Of a stretch of 64,000 nucleotides of DNA, positions 8,062-16,991 are shown piece by piece (the first letter of the stretch is position 1; each line of letters starts with the position of its first letter). Under the pieces are notes generated by a model. The model was not told the DNA's origin. It ran no database searches and saw only the letters and a list, made by a program, of their open reading frames with translations. A program made the position numbers and the translations under genes. This DNA comes from Curtobacterium luteum (GTDB lineage Bacteria > Actinomycetota > Actinomycetes > Actinomycetales > Microbacteriaceae), in assembly GCF_014646995.1 (NCBI RefSeq), contig NZ_BMOI01000008.1, positions 116,093-180,092 of the forward strand, given 5' to 3'.

Positions 8062-8799
8062 CTACGCGACCGCCTGCGGCGCCGCCGTGACCTCCATCTG
8101 CACGCGGTAGCGGTCCGACCGGTACCACGAGCGCGAGTGCTCGACGGGCCGGTCCCCCGAGTACGACACCCGGTCGAACTCGAGCACCGGCGCCCCGGTC
8201 TTCGTGCCGAGCAGCGTCGCCACCTCGTCGGCCGCGGGCTTCGCCGCCACGGTCTGCTGCGCCCGGTCGATCGGCGTCCGGTACTCCGTCGCCGCGAGCG
8301 AGTACACCGACCCCGACAGGTCCTGGTCGAGCAGGCCGGGGAACGCCGACGCCGAGAGCCAGGCGTCGTCGATCGACACCGGCGCCCCGTCCGCCATCCG
8401 GAGACGCTTGAGGTGGTACGCCGTCTCGCCCTCGCCGAGGCGGAGCGCCGCGACGGTGTCCGACGGCGGGACGCGTTCCTCGCGGACGAGCACGACGGTG
8501 GTCGGGACGTGCCCGAGCGCCCGCATCTCCTCCGTGAAGGACGCCAGGTGCAGCGTCGACTGCACGGGGCGGTGTGCGACGAAGGTGCCCTTGCCGCGGA
8601 CCCGTTCGAGGTAGCCCTCGTTGACGAGCTGGCCGAGGGCCTCGCGCACCGTGATCCGGGACACCCCGTACTCCTGGATGAGCTGCCGCTCGGACGGGAT
8701 CGCGGCGCCGGGCGCCAGGCGCGTGGTGGCGAGGTCGAGCAGGATCCGCCGCAGCTGCTGGTGCTTGGGTTCAGCACCCTCGGTGATGCGGGTCGTCAT
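8062..8799 (-). CDS. GntR/HutC-family regulator (DasR/NagR-like)
   Basis: A 245-residue repressor. The N-terminal winged helix has IPSERQLIQEYGVSRITVREALGQL (about residues 33-57). The C-terminal UTRA ligand domain starts near FTEEMRALGHVP. I prefer the ATG at 8799 (GGAG 11 bases upstream); a longer frame to 8856 would overlap its own operator. The neighbouring PTS and the shared operator suggest it senses a phosphorylated amino sugar such as glucosamine-6-phosphate, releasing DNA when GlcNAc is used. The ligand is inferred from the family. Confidence 0.88.
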   Translation of the reverse strand: MTTRITEGAEPKHQQLRRILLDLATTRLAPGAAIPSERQLIQEYGVSRITVREALGQLVNEGYLERVRGKGTFVAHRPVQSTLHLASFTEEMRALGHVPTTVVLVREERVPPSDTVAALRLGEGETAYHLKRLRMADGAPVSIDDAWLSASAFPGLLDQDLSGSVYSLAATEYRTPIDRAQQTVAAKPAADEVATLLGTKTGAPVLEFDRVSYSGDRPVEHSRSWYRSDRYRVQMEVTAAPQAVA

Positions 8800-8840
8800 C
8801 GCTCGGTCTGCTCCGTTGCTGTCCTGGTGGTACGAGAGGT

Positions 8841-8866
8841 GGTCATGCGCGGACATGACCAGTTCC
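8841..8866. promoter_or_regulatory. GntR autoregulatory operator
   Basis: GGACATGACCAGTTCC (8851-8866) matches 15 of 16 bases of the site in the nagE/IIB intergenic region. It overlaps a perfect interrupted palindrome, GGTCATG, six bases, CATGACC (8841-8860). It lies about 42 bases before the chosen gntR start, consistent with autorepression. Confidence 0.7.
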
Positions 8867-8912
8867 CATCACAGTAGCGAGTCCGTCTCCGAACACCAAC
8901 GCCCGTGACAAG

Positions 8913-9545
8913 ATGACGCCCGTGACCTCGGTGGTGATCGTCGACGACGAGACGCTCGTCCGGTACGGCTTCGAACTCATCCTCGGTGCGGGCCCGGACA
9001 TCGACGTGGTGGCGACGTCGAACGACGTGGACGCCGTGCGGGTGATCGCCCTGCACCGCCCGGACGTGGTGCTGCTCGACGTCCGCATGCCCCACGTCAA
9101 CGGGCTGGACGTCCTCCGCGAGCTGCAGTCCCTCACGGACCCGCCGTCGGTCGCGATGCTCACGACCTTCGACGCGGAGGAGTACATCGGCCGGGCGATG
9201 GAACTCGGCGCCGCCGGCTTCCTGCTCAAGGACACCGACCCCGAGGCCCTCGCCGAGTACGTCCGCGTCCTCGCCCGCGGTGGCGTCGTGATCGCACCGG
9301 GGGTCGACCGTCGACGGCTGTTCGCCGCACGGGCCCCGATCGAGCCGCCGCGCCTCAGTGACCGGGAGCGCGCCGTCCTCGCGTGCATCGCCGACGGGGC
9401 CAGCAACCCCGAGATCGGACGCCGTCTCGGGGTCAGCACGGGCACCGTCAAGGAGGACGTCCGCGCCCTGCTCGTGACCTTCGGCGTCGCGACGCGGGTC
9501 CAGCTGGCGCTGCGCGCCGCCGAGGCAGGACTCCTGGATGGCTGA
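8913..9545 (+). CDS. NarL/FixJ-type response regulator
   Basis: A 210-residue two-component regulator. The receiver domain covers residues 6-125, with acidic pair D11/D12, phospho-site D56 in VVLLDVRMP, and the lysine in FLLKDTD. A LuxR-type helix-turn-helix follows (about 145-205: LSDRERAVLACIADGASNPEIGRRLGVS). Its end overlaps the kinase start by eight bases, so the two form one unit. The next genes suggest it may control the MprF-like lipid modification genes, but this is only positional. Confidence 0.92.
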   Translation: MTPVTSVVIVDDETLVRYGFELILGAGPDIDVVATSNDVDAVRVIALHRPDVVLLDVRMPHVNGLDVLRELQSLTDPPSVAMLTTFDAEEYIGRAMELGAAGFLLKDTDPEALAEYVRVLARGGVVIAPGVDRRRLFAARAPIEPPRLSDRERAVLACIADGASNPEIGRRLGVSTGTVKEDVRALLVTFGVATRVQLALRAAEAGLLDG

Positions 9546-10734
9546 GCACCGGGACCGGACCCGGCTCGCGCAGGCGCTGCACGACGCCGACGGGAGGCTC
9601 GACCGCCTCGTCGACACCGGCCTGCGCTGGGCGCGTGCGCACCGGGCACCGTGGTGGCTGGTCGACGCGCTCTTCGTCGCCGCCGCCGTCGCCGACGCCG
9701 TGCTCGACATCTCGGGAGCGACCGCCCTCGAGACCTGGCTGTCGCTCGCCGCCGCCGCGGCGCTGCTGCTCCGACGCCGCGCCCCGGTGCTCGCCTTCGC
9801 GCTGACGATGCCCGGCCTGTTCGTCGGGTCGGCGGTCGTCGCGGCGAGCATCGCGCTGTTCACGCTCGGGGAGCGGACCGACCGCCGTTGGCTGATGCTC
9901 GTCGCCGCCGCCGTGCAGTTCGTCGGCTTCGCCGGGTTCGTCGGACCGCCGCAGACCATGGGCGAGCTCGTCGTGTCGGTGCTGTACGCCGCCATCTTCG
10001 CCATCGGGCCGCTCGCCATCGGGTTGCTCGTCCGGACGCGCGCCCGCCTGACCGAGCAGCTGACCGAGGTCCGTCTGGCCCGCGAGGACGAACGACGGCA
10101 GGCCGCCGAGGTCGCGCTCTCCCGCGAACGGGCACTCCTCGCCCGCGAGATGCACGACGTCGTCTCGCACCAGGTCACCCTCATCGCCGTCCAGGCCGGA
10201 GCCGTGCAGGTCGCCGGGCGCGACGAGGCCGAGCGCGGCTTCGCCCGCACGATCCGGCAGCTCTGCGTCGTCACGCTGCAGGAGCTCCGCGAGATGGTGC
10301 AGGTGCTCCGCGCCTCGGGCGGCACCGCGCGGGAGATCGCCCCGCAGCCGGTGCTCGCCGACCTCCCGCGGCTCATCGCCGACAGCGGCCTCGAGACCAC
10401 CGCGACCGTGGACCTGCCGGAGACGCTCGGCCAACCCGTGCAGCGTGCCGTGTACCGCTTCGTGCAAGAAGGCCTCACGAACGTGCGCAAGCACGCCCCG
10501 GACGCCGCGGTGCGGGTGAGCGCACGCCTCCACGACGGGACCGTGCTCGTCGACCTCGTGAACGGTCCGGCGCGTGCGGACCGCCTCGAGCTCCCCGGGT
10601 CCGGGCTCGGGCTCATCGGGCTCGGCGAGCGGGCCTCACTGCTCGGCGGGTCGCTCGAGGCCGGCCCGCAGCCCGGTGACGGCTTCGCCCTGCACCTCCG
10701 GATCCCGGCCGAGCACACCCCGCCGGTCGGATGA
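9538..10734 (+). CDS. Membrane sensor histidine kinase (HisKA_3 type)
   Basis: A 398-residue kinase. Residues about 40-170 form four to five hydrophobic helices with little extracellular sequence, an intramembrane-sensing arrangement. The HisKA_3 motif LAREMHDVVSHQ places the phosphorylated histidine at His206. The ATPase domain contains the N-box-like FVQEGLTNVRKHA and the G-box LPGSGLGLIGLGERA. It partners with the response regulator that it overlaps. The stimulus is unknown; intramembrane kinases of this kind often monitor cell-envelope stress. Confidence 0.9.
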   Translation: MAEHRDRTRLAQALHDADGRLDRLVDTGLRWARAHRAPWWLVDALFVAAAVADAVLDISGATALETWLSLAAAAALLLRRRAPVLAFALTMPGLFVGSAVVAASIALFTLGERTDRRWLMLVAAAVQFVGFAGFVGPPQTMGELVVSVLYAAIFAIGPLAIGLLVRTRARLTEQLTEVRLAREDERRQAAEVALSRERALLAREMHDVVSHQVTLIAVQAGAVQVAGRDEAERGFARTIRQLCVVTLQELREMVQVLRASGGTAREIAPQPVLADLPRLIADSGLETTATVDLPETLGQPVQRAVYRFVQEGLTNVRKHAPDAAVRVSARLHDGTVLVDLVNGPARADRLELPGSGLGLIGLGERASLLGGSLEAGPQPGDGFALHLRIPAEHTPPVG

Positions 10735-10779
10735 CCGCCCGGTGGCCGATCGGCCATCCGAGGATCACGCCGCGGAGCG

Positions 10780-12885
10780 ATGTGCCCGGGGTGCGGCGAC
10801 CGCTTCGATGAGACCGTGGCAGTTCCTCCCGTCCTCACCCGTCTCCGCGCGCTCCCAGTCTCCGTCGTCGTGGCGGTCGCCGCGGTGCTCGCGGTCGTCT
10901 CCGCGCGGTTGCTGCACTCGGAGCCGGACTTCCCGCACCACCCGCCGGTCGCCTGCCTGGCACTCGCCGCGGTGGTCGCGACGACCGTGGTGGCCGAACG
11001 CGCGCTCGGGTCGGTCCGGACCGTCGTCATCGGCGTCGTCGCTCCCGCACTCGCCGTGCTGGCAACGCTCGTCGCGGTGACCGTCGGCTCCGCGCTCGGC
11101 GAGGCCCACGCCGAGACGGCGACCGGCCAACCGCTCCTCGCACCCTCGACCGTCGCCGTGGCACTCCTCGGGGCCGCCTCGGCCACGATGACGCTCCAGT
11201 GGCGGTGGCGCGTCCGGACGGTCCTGTGGACGGTCGTCCTCACGCTCGTGCTGTTCGCCGGGCACGGATCGGACCTGGCACGTGCCCTGGCGACCCTCCT
11301 CGGGACCGCAGCGGGCGCGCTCGTCGCGCACCGTGCCTCCAGGCCGGTCCACCACGAGGCGGACCGGACCGTCCGCGCCCTGCCGCCCGCGCGCACCGTC
11401 GTGGTGGCGACGCTGAGCGCGCTCGGAGCGGGCACCCTGGTGACGCTCGTCGTGCCCGACGCCGACGGGGTCCTGTCGCCCTTCGCGGACGCGATGCGCG
11501 ACGACTCGACCGCCGCGGTCGGGATGCTCCTGCTGTTTGCCGCCTGGCTCGTGCAGCACGGTCGGCGACTCGGCGTCACGATCGCCGTGGGGGTGCTCGT
11601 CGTCCTGACCGTCGTGCTCGCGGACGCGTTCCTCATCGAACCCCTGCACGACGGCGGGGTGCAGTGGCAGGGGCTCGGGCTCGACGCACTCGAGTGGCAG
11701 GCGACCCTCCTCGGCGCCTGGGTCGTGCCGGCGGTCGTCCTCGCGGTGGGGCTCGGGCTGCACGGGCGTCTCGTCCGGGCACGCTTCCGCGCCGTGGACG
11801 GCTCGCAGGCCGCGCTCGTGGCGATGCTCCGCGACGGGGACGCCGGCAGCCTCGGGCACATGGGCACCTGGCACGGGAACGCCACCTGGGTGCACCCGGC
11901 GGGGCTGGGTGCGGTGGCGTACCGCGTGCACGGGGACGTCGCGCTGACGGTCTCGGATCCCGTCTGCGCCGCCGCCGACCGCGCAGTCGTCCTCCGGGAC
12001 TTCGCGGACTCCTGCGAGCGCAAGGGCTGGGTGCCCGCGTTCACGAGCGTGCACGAGCCGGTGCGGGAGATCCTCGCTGCCGACGGCTGGACAGCGCTGC
12101 CGGTCGGCGTCGAGGCGGTGCTCGACGTCACGGCGTTCAGCCTGAGCGGCAAGAAGCGGCAGGACCTCCGGACGGCGTCGAACCGCGCCGACCGCGAGGG
12201 CGTCCGGGACGCGTGGACGACCTTCGGCGCGCTCTCGGACACGCACCGCCACGAGGTCGAGGCGATCTGCACCCGGTGGGCGGCGGACCGTCGGCTGCCG
12301 GAGATGGGCTTCACGCTCGGCGGGCTCCGGGAGCTCGACGACCCCGACGTGCGGCTCATGCTCGCGCTCGACGCCGAGGACCACGTCGTCGGCGTGACGA
12401 GCTGGCTACCCGTGTACGAGCACGGGACCCTCACCGGCTGGACGCTCGACGTGATGCGCCGGGGCGAGGGCGGCATGCCCGGGGTGATGGAGTTCCTCAT
12501 CGCCCGCACCGCACTGCGCGCCCGCGAGGCCGGGCTCACGACGATCAGCCTGTCCGGCACACCGCTGGCCGTGCACCCCGACGCGGGTGCGCTCGTCGCC
12601 CGAGGGTCGGCGCTGCTGGCCCGTGTGCTCGAACCCGTGTACGGCTTCCGGTCCCTGCAGCGGTTCAAGGAGAAGTTCGGCGCGCGCCACGAGCCGCTCT
12701 GGCTCGTGGTGCCGACCCCGCTGCACGTGCCCCGGGTGGCGCGGGCACTCGCGACCGCGTACGTCCCGGGGCTCCGGCCGAAGCACCTCTGGGCGCTCCG
12801 CCAGGCGCACCGGCGGACCGACGTCACGGCGGCGGGCGCCGAAGCTGGCGGCGCACGTCCCACCTCGCAGGCCGGCCGGAGATGA
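10780..12885 (+). CDS. MprF-like aminoacyl-phosphatidylglycerol synthase
   Basis: A 701-residue membrane protein. Several hydrophobic helices fill residues 15-330. They are followed by a soluble DUF2156/GNAT-like synthase domain from about residue 345, with features such as GHMGTWHGNATWVHP and the late FKEKFGARHEPLWLV. By family, it moves Lys or Ala from charged tRNA to phosphatidylglycerol, lowering surface charge and giving resistance to cationic peptides; the amino acid cannot be read. An in-frame GTG at 10816 is an alternative start. The stop overlaps the next gene (ATGA), pairing it with an esterase. Confidence 0.82.
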   Translation: MCPGCGDRFDETVAVPPVLTRLRALPVSVVVAVAAVLAVVSARLLHSEPDFPHHPPVACLALAAVVATTVVAERALGSVRTVVIGVVAPALAVLATLVAVTVGSALGEAHAETATGQPLLAPSTVAVALLGAASATMTLQWRWRVRTVLWTVVLTLVLFAGHGSDLARALATLLGTAAGALVAHRASRPVHHEADRTVRALPPARTVVVATLSALGAGTLVTLVVPDADGVLSPFADAMRDDSTAAVGMLLLFAAWLVQHGRRLGVTIAVGVLVVLTVVLADAFLIEPLHDGGVQWQGLGLDALEWQATLLGAWVVPAVVLAVGLGLHGRLVRARFRAVDGSQAALVAMLRDGDAGSLGHMGTWHGNATWVHPAGLGAVAYRVHGDVALTVSDPVCAAADRAVVLRDFADSCERKGWVPAFTSVHEPVREILAADGWTALPVGVEAVLDVTAFSLSGKKRQDLRTASNRADREGVRDAWTTFGALSDTHRHEVEAICTRWAADRRLPEMGFTLGGLRELDDPDVRLMLALDAEDHVVGVTSWLPVYEHGTLTGWTLDVMRRGEGGMPGVMEFLIARTALRAREAGLTTISLSGTPLAVHPDAGALVARGSALLARVLEPVYGFRSLQRFKEKFGARHEPLWLVVPTPLHVPRVARALATAYVPGLRPKHLWALRQAHRRTDVTAAGAEAGGARPTSQAGRR

Positions 12886-14168
12886 CCGCGACCGAGTGGC
12901 TGCTCGCGACGCAGCTGCAGAACCCGTCGAAGCTCGTACCGATCGACGTGGCGTTCGCGGTGGTCGCGCTGCTCGTGCTCCTGCCCGCGGTCCGGCATCG
13001 AGGTGTTGCTTGGCGCTCTCCCGTTGCGTGGCGCGGTGTCGGGGTGCGAGCGGGGATCGCGGCAGCCGCAGCCGCGGTCGTGCTCCTCGCCTGCTGGCTG
13101 ACGAGCGACGTGCTGGACCTGTTCGGGGTGTCCCTCAGCCCGGTGACACGGATGTGGTGCGCGCTCGCTGCCGCGGCCCTCGCCCTCGCGGGCACCGCCC
13201 TGGTGCAGGGAGGACGCTGGCGCCGCGCGATGGCGATCGTCCTCGTGCCGGCGGCGATGCTCGTCCCGGCGCTCGGGGTCAACGTGGAGTTCGCGAAGTA
13301 CCCGACCCTCGGCACCGTCGTCGACAGCGACCCGTTCCCGGCGTTCGACGCGCACGCGACGCCGGCGACCACGATGCCGGCGGTGGGCGAGGTGCGCACC
13401 GTGGAGATCCCCGGCCGACGGTCGCACTTCGACGCCCGGCCCGCGGTCGTCTACCTGCCGCCGGCCGCCCTCGTGCGGGACCCGCGGCCGCTGCCCGTCG
13501 TCCTCGCGTTCGCCGGGCAACCCGGAGCCCCGAGCGACATGTTCACGGCGGGCCGGATGAGCACCGTGCTCGACGCGTACGCCGCCGCCCACCACGGTCG
13601 CGCGCCGATCGTGCTGTCCGTCGACCAACTCTCCGCACCAGGACGCAACACGATGTGCGTCGACTCGCAGCTCGGCGACGTCGACACCTACGTCACGGAG
13701 GACGTCCCAGCATGGACGACGTCACACCTGCCGGTGACCCGGGACCGCGCGCACTGGGGCATGGTCGGGTTCTCGCAGGGGGCGACCTGCGCCGTGCAGT
13801 TCCTGACCGGGCACCCGGACGACTTCGGGGCCGCGCTCGCGATCTCGAGTGAGCTGCAGCCGATCGACCAATCGCCGCAGCACAGCGCGGACCAGGCGTT
13901 CGGCGGCTCGGTCGCCCGCTGGGAGGCAGCGGCACCGCGGGCGCTCATGGCCGCGCACGAGCCGTACCGCGGGCACGAGCTCTGGCTGACGGCGGGGTCG
14001 AGCGACCGCGAGTTCAGCGAGAACGCTCGGGAACTCGGCGCCGCCGCCACCCGGGCCGGCATCCGGACCACGATCGCGTCGGCGCCACGGAGCGGTCACG
14101 ACTGGAACACCGTGCAGTGGTCGTTGCGGGCGGAGCTGCCGCGGCTGTGCGGCGCGCTGTTCCGCTGA
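12882..14168 (+). CDS. Membrane-anchored esterase of the MprF-like pair
   Basis: A 428-residue protein. Four hydrophobic helices (about residues 15-140) are followed by an extracytoplasmic esterase-D-like alpha/beta hydrolase domain. The nucleophile is in GFSQGATCAV, and a late RSGHDWNTVQW supplies the histidine. It is translationally coupled to the MprF-like synthase. Hydrolases paired with aminoacyl-lipid synthases in other bacteria remove the amino acid again, so a role in turning over aminoacylated lipids is a reasonable inference. Mycolyl or general esterase activity is the alternative. Confidence 0.75.
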   Translation: MTATEWLLATQLQNPSKLVPIDVAFAVVALLVLLPAVRHRGVAWRSPVAWRGVGVRAGIAAAAAAVVLLACWLTSDVLDLFGVSLSPVTRMWCALAAAALALAGTALVQGGRWRRAMAIVLVPAAMLVPALGVNVEFAKYPTLGTVVDSDPFPAFDAHATPATTMPAVGEVRTVEIPGRRSHFDARPAVVYLPPAALVRDPRPLPVVLAFAGQPGAPSDMFTAGRMSTVLDAYAAAHHGRAPIVLSVDQLSAPGRNTMCVDSQLGDVDTYVTEDVPAWTTSHLPVTRDRAHWGMVGFSQGATCAVQFLTGHPDDFGAALAISSELQPIDQSPQHSADQAFGGSVARWEAAAPRALMAAHEPYRGHELWLTAGSSDREFSENARELGAAATRAGIRTTIASAPRSGHDWNTVQWSLRAELPRLCGALFR

Positions 14169-14198
14169 CCCGGGGGCGACGCGGCGGTGCGGTGCCAC

Positions 14199-14486
14199 GG
14201 TGCGAGGTTGTGCACATGGTGCGAGACCTTGTCCCTCGCACCATGCGCGAAACCTCGCACCGTGCGGCGAGGCGGTGGCATGGTGCGAGGTTGTGCACAC
14301 CGTGCGAGGCCTTGCCCCTCGCACCACGCGCGAAACCTCGCACCGTGCGCCGCGCGGCGTGCACCTCGCACCGTGCGACGTGGCGGTGGCATGGTGCGAG
14401 GTTGTGCACATGGTGCGAGACCTTGTCCCTCGCACCATGCGCGAAACCTCGCACCATGCGCGAAACCTCGCACCGTGCGGCGAGGG
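14199..14486. repeat. Nested inverted-repeat array, three copies
   Basis: Each copy has outer arms GGTGCGAGGTT and AACCTCGCACC enclosing inner arms TGGTGCGAG and CTCGCACCA. In copy 1 the outer arms are 14199-14209 and 14251-14261, and the inner arms are 14217-14225 and 14235-14243. Copies 2 and 3 begin near 14281 and 14390. A run of CGAGGGCACCGAGC units follows to about 14523. The block fills the gap between convergent genes and holds no credible coding frame. Confidence 0.85.
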
Positions 14487-14545
14487 CACCGAGCAGCGAG
14501 GGCACCGAGCAACGAGGGCACCGCCCCGCGAGAGCGCGCCAGCGA

Positions 14546-15121
14546 TCAGGCGTGCTCGACGAGCCAGGCGTGCTGCTCGTCGGTGAGGCCGCGGTCGGCC
14601 CACACCTGCCGCTCCACCCCGACCGGCGTCGGCGCAGCGGTCGTGCCCTGCCAGACGAGCGAGAGGCCGGCGCGACGGAGCACCACCGCCGACCCCGGGT
14701 TGTTCGTGAGCACACGCCCGGTGACCGGCACGTCGGGGGCGGCGTCGTGCGCGGCCCGCACTGCGGCCACGGCGGCCTCGGTCGCGTAGCCGTTGCCCCA
14801 CGACTCCGGCACGAACCGGTAGCCCAGGTTCCAGACGTGCCCGGCCGTCATGTCCACACCGGCGACACCGAGGAACCCGCCGTCATGCACGGAGCGGACC
14901 AGCCAGGACCCGAGCCCGTGGCGGATGCGGCCGCCGATCTTCGCCTGGACCAGCGCGACGGTCTGCGCACGGTCGCGGTGCCGACCCTCGGGCAGGTGCT
15001 GCCACGTGCGGGCGTCCGAGAAGAGCGCGTGCACGTCGACGACGTCACCGGGCGTCAGCGGTGACAGGAGCAGCCGATCCGTTCGGATCTCCTGCGGGGG
15101 GACCAGGAGCTGGTGGACCAT
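14546..15121 (-). CDS. GNAT-family N-acetyltransferase (RimJ/RimL-like)
   Basis: A 191-residue acetyltransferase of the family that modifies protein N-termini or small amines with acetyl-CoA. It has the typical opening IRTDRLLLSPLTPGDV and the late acetyl-CoA segment ESWGNGYATEAAVAAV, followed by TNNPGSAVVLRRAGL. I chose the ATG at 15121; an upstream in-frame extension to 15265 reads as low-complexity Arg/Gly sequence. It faces the esterase across the inverted-repeat array. The substrate is unknown. Confidence 0.85.
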   Translation of the reverse strand: MVHQLLVPPQEIRTDRLLLSPLTPGDVVDVHALFSDARTWQHLPEGRHRDRAQTVALVQAKIGGRIRHGLGSWLVRSVHDGGFLGVAGVDMTAGHVWNLGYRFVPESWGNGYATEAAVAAVRAAHDAAPDVPVTGRVLTNNPGSAVVLRRAGLSLVWQGTTAAPTPVGVERQVWADRGLTDEQHAWLVEHA

Positions 15122-15190
15122 GCTCCGATCCTCACCCCGGCCACCGACATCCGGGTGAACTCCGCGGAACTTCCGCGCAACCCGGCCCCG

Positions 15191-15212
15191 GTCGTGCGGA
15201 ATCCCGCACGAC
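15191..15212. terminator. Hairpin between the E2 and acetyltransferase genes
   Basis: Nine-base perfect arms GTCGTGCGG and CCGCACGAC surround a four-base loop, about 110 bases after the E2 stop. It probably ends the dehydrogenase operon transcript. Confidence 0.5.
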
Positions 15213-15239
15213 CGCCACCGACCGCCACCGCGACCGGGC

Positions 15240-15306
15240 ACCGCCGCCGACCGCCGCCGCACCACCGCCGCCGCCGCAGCACCGCCGCCGCCGCCGCCGC
15301 CGCCGA
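15240..15306. repeat. CCG trinucleotide-rich tract
   Basis: A nearly uninterrupted run of CCG/GCC triplets, including at least seven perfect ones around 15282-15304, lies just beyond the E2 stop. Simple-sequence tracts of this kind are prone to slippage. No gene is encoded. Confidence 0.7.
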
Positions 15307-15322
15307 CCGCAGCCTCCGACCG

Positions 15323-16954
15323 TCAGTCGAGCAGCAGCGCTGGCTCCTCGAGCACCGAGGCCACGTCGTGCACGAAGCGCGATGCCACGTCGCCGTCGAC
15401 GACCCGGTGGTCGAAGGACGCCCCGATGGTCGTCACCATGCGCGAGCGGACCTCGCCGTCGACGACCCACGGCTTCGGCTTGATCGTCCCCATGGCCACG
15501 ATCGCGACCTCGCCCGGGTTGAGGATCGGCGTCCCGGTGTCCATGCCGAACACCCCGATGTTCGTGATCGACACCGTGCCGTTCGCCATCTGCGCGGGGG
15601 TCGTCTTGCCGTCGCGGGCGGTGATCGTGAGCTGCTCGAGCGCCTGCGCCAGTTCGAGGAGCGACATGTCCTGCGCGTCCTTGATGTTCGGGACGATGAG
15701 CCCGCGCGGGGTCGCAGCGGCGATGCCGAGGTTGACGAAGTGGTGGACGATGATCTCGCTGCCGGTCCAGGTCGAGTTCACCGAGCGGTTGCGACGGACG
15801 GCCCAGATGACGGCCTTCGCCACGATGAGCAGCGGCGACACCTTGACCCCGGCGAACGTCGGCGAGGCCTTGAGCCGCTTGACGAACTCCATCGTGTGCG
15901 TCGCGTCGACGTCCACGAACAGCGACACGTGCGGAGCGGTGAACGCCGAGGTGGTCATGGCGGTCGCGATGGCCTTGCGGACGCCCTTGACCGGGATTGT
16001 CTCGCTGCGCACCTCGCCCCACTCGGGCGTCTCGATGTTGCGGAACACGCTGGCCTGCTTCGCGTGCCGGATCACGTCGTCGCGCGTGATCTCACCCGAG
16101 AGGCCCGTCGCGACGATCTCGCTCAGCTCGACGCCGAGGTCACGGGCGAGCTTCCGGATCGGCGGCTTGGCGAGGACGTTCGTCGCCACGCTCTGCTTGC
16201 GCGGGCGCGTGCCCTGGCTGGCGACGGCGTCGGCGGTCGAGTCCTCACCCGGGTCGGATGCCGCTTCGGCGGCTGCCGCCGCGTCCGCACTGGAGGCGCG
16301 GCTCGCCTCGGCCGCGAGGGCCGCGGCCCGGCGGGCTCCCGGCTTCCGACGCGACGGCGCGGAGGTCGCGGAGCCGTACCCCACGAGGACCGCGCCGGAC
16401 GTCTCGTCGGTGCCGACGACGGCTGCGCCGTCGGCGACGGACGTCGGTGCCGCGGACGGCGCCGCGGCCGCGGGAGCGTCCGGTGCGACGGGAGCCTGCG
16501 CGGCGGGAGCGGCCACGGCCGGAGCCGCTGCCGCGACCGGAGCCGTTGCCGCGGCGGGCGCCGCGGGAGCGGCTGCCGGCGTGGACGCAGCGGGAGCCGG
16601 CGCGGCGGGAGCGGGCTCTGCGGGCGCGACCGACGGGGTGGGGGCGACCACGGGCGACACGGGAGCCGCCTCGGCGACGGGGGTGGAGCCTCCCGGCTGG
16701 CCACCGGCGACCACGTCCGAGTCGACCCGGATGATCGGCTTGCCGACCTCGACGGTGTCGCCCTCCGCGACGAGCAGGCCCGTCACGGTGCCGGAGAACG
16801 GCGACGGGAGCTCCACGAGCGACTTCGCCGTCTCGATCTCCACGAGCACCTGGTCGACGGCGATCTCGTCCCCGATGGCGACACGCCACTGGACGATCTC
16901 GGCCTCGGTGAGGCCTTCGCCCACGTCGGGCAGGGGGAATTCGGCGGCGGCCAC
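15323..16954 (-). CDS. bkdC: Branched-chain 2-oxoacid dehydrogenase E2 (dihydrolipoyl acyltransferase)
   Basis: A 543-residue core subunit. An N-terminal lipoyl domain has the modified lysine in [14 protein letters not shown] (about residue 46). A long Ala/Pro-rich linker of some 150 residues follows, then a subunit-binding domain ([18 protein letters not shown]) and a catalytic domain ending with FDHRVVDGD. The GTG start at 16954 has AAGGAG seven bases upstream. It transfers the acyl group to CoA, downstream of E1beta and E1alpha. Pyruvate or acetoin complexes are alternatives, but actinobacteria usually use a single-chain AceE for pyruvate. Confidence 0.88.
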   Translation of the reverse strand: MAAAEFPLPDVGEGLTEAEIVQWRVAIGDEIAVDQVLVEIETAKSLVELPSPFSGTVTGLLVAEGDTVEVGKPIIRVDSDVVAGGQPGGSTPVAEAAPVSPVVAPTPSVAPAEPAPAAPAPAASTPAAAPAAPAAATAPVAAAAPAVAAPAAQAPVAPDAPAAAAPSAAPTSVADGAAVVGTDETSGAVLVGYGSATSAPSRRKPGARRAAALAAEASRASSADAAAAAEAASDPGEDSTADAVASQGTRPRKQSVATNVLAKPPIRKLARDLGVELSEIVATGLSGEITRDDVIRHAKQASVFRNIETPEWGEVRSETIPVKGVRKAIATAMTTSAFTAPHVSLFVDVDATHTMEFVKRLKASPTFAGVKVSPLLIVAKAVIWAVRRNRSVNSTWTGSEIIVHHFVNLGIAAATPRGLIVPNIKDAQDMSLLELAQALEQLTITARDGKTTPAQMANGTVSITNIGVFGMDTGTPILNPGEVAIVAMGTIKPKPWVVDGEVRSRMVTTIGASFDHRVVDGDVASRFVHDVASVLEEPALLLD

Positions 16955-16991
16955 TACGGCTCCTTCGACGTCGTTCGGGGTCGGACGGGGG

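Noticed and set aside
8796..13628. A 1610-residue open frame on the minus strand across the two-component and MprF genes
   Set aside because: It reads as Arg/Ala/Ser-rich low-complexity protein and opposes four well-supported plus-strand genes; GC-rich third positions keep antisense frames open.
11199..14168. A 989-residue plus-strand frame ending with the esterase
   Set aside because: Only the part from 12882 resembles a protein family; the earlier part is an out-of-frame shadow of the MprF-like gene.
14117..15064. Coding frames rich in Cys, His and Arg through the inverted-repeat array
   Set aside because: They arise from translation of GGTGCGAG repeats in several frames and have no start context or family similarity.
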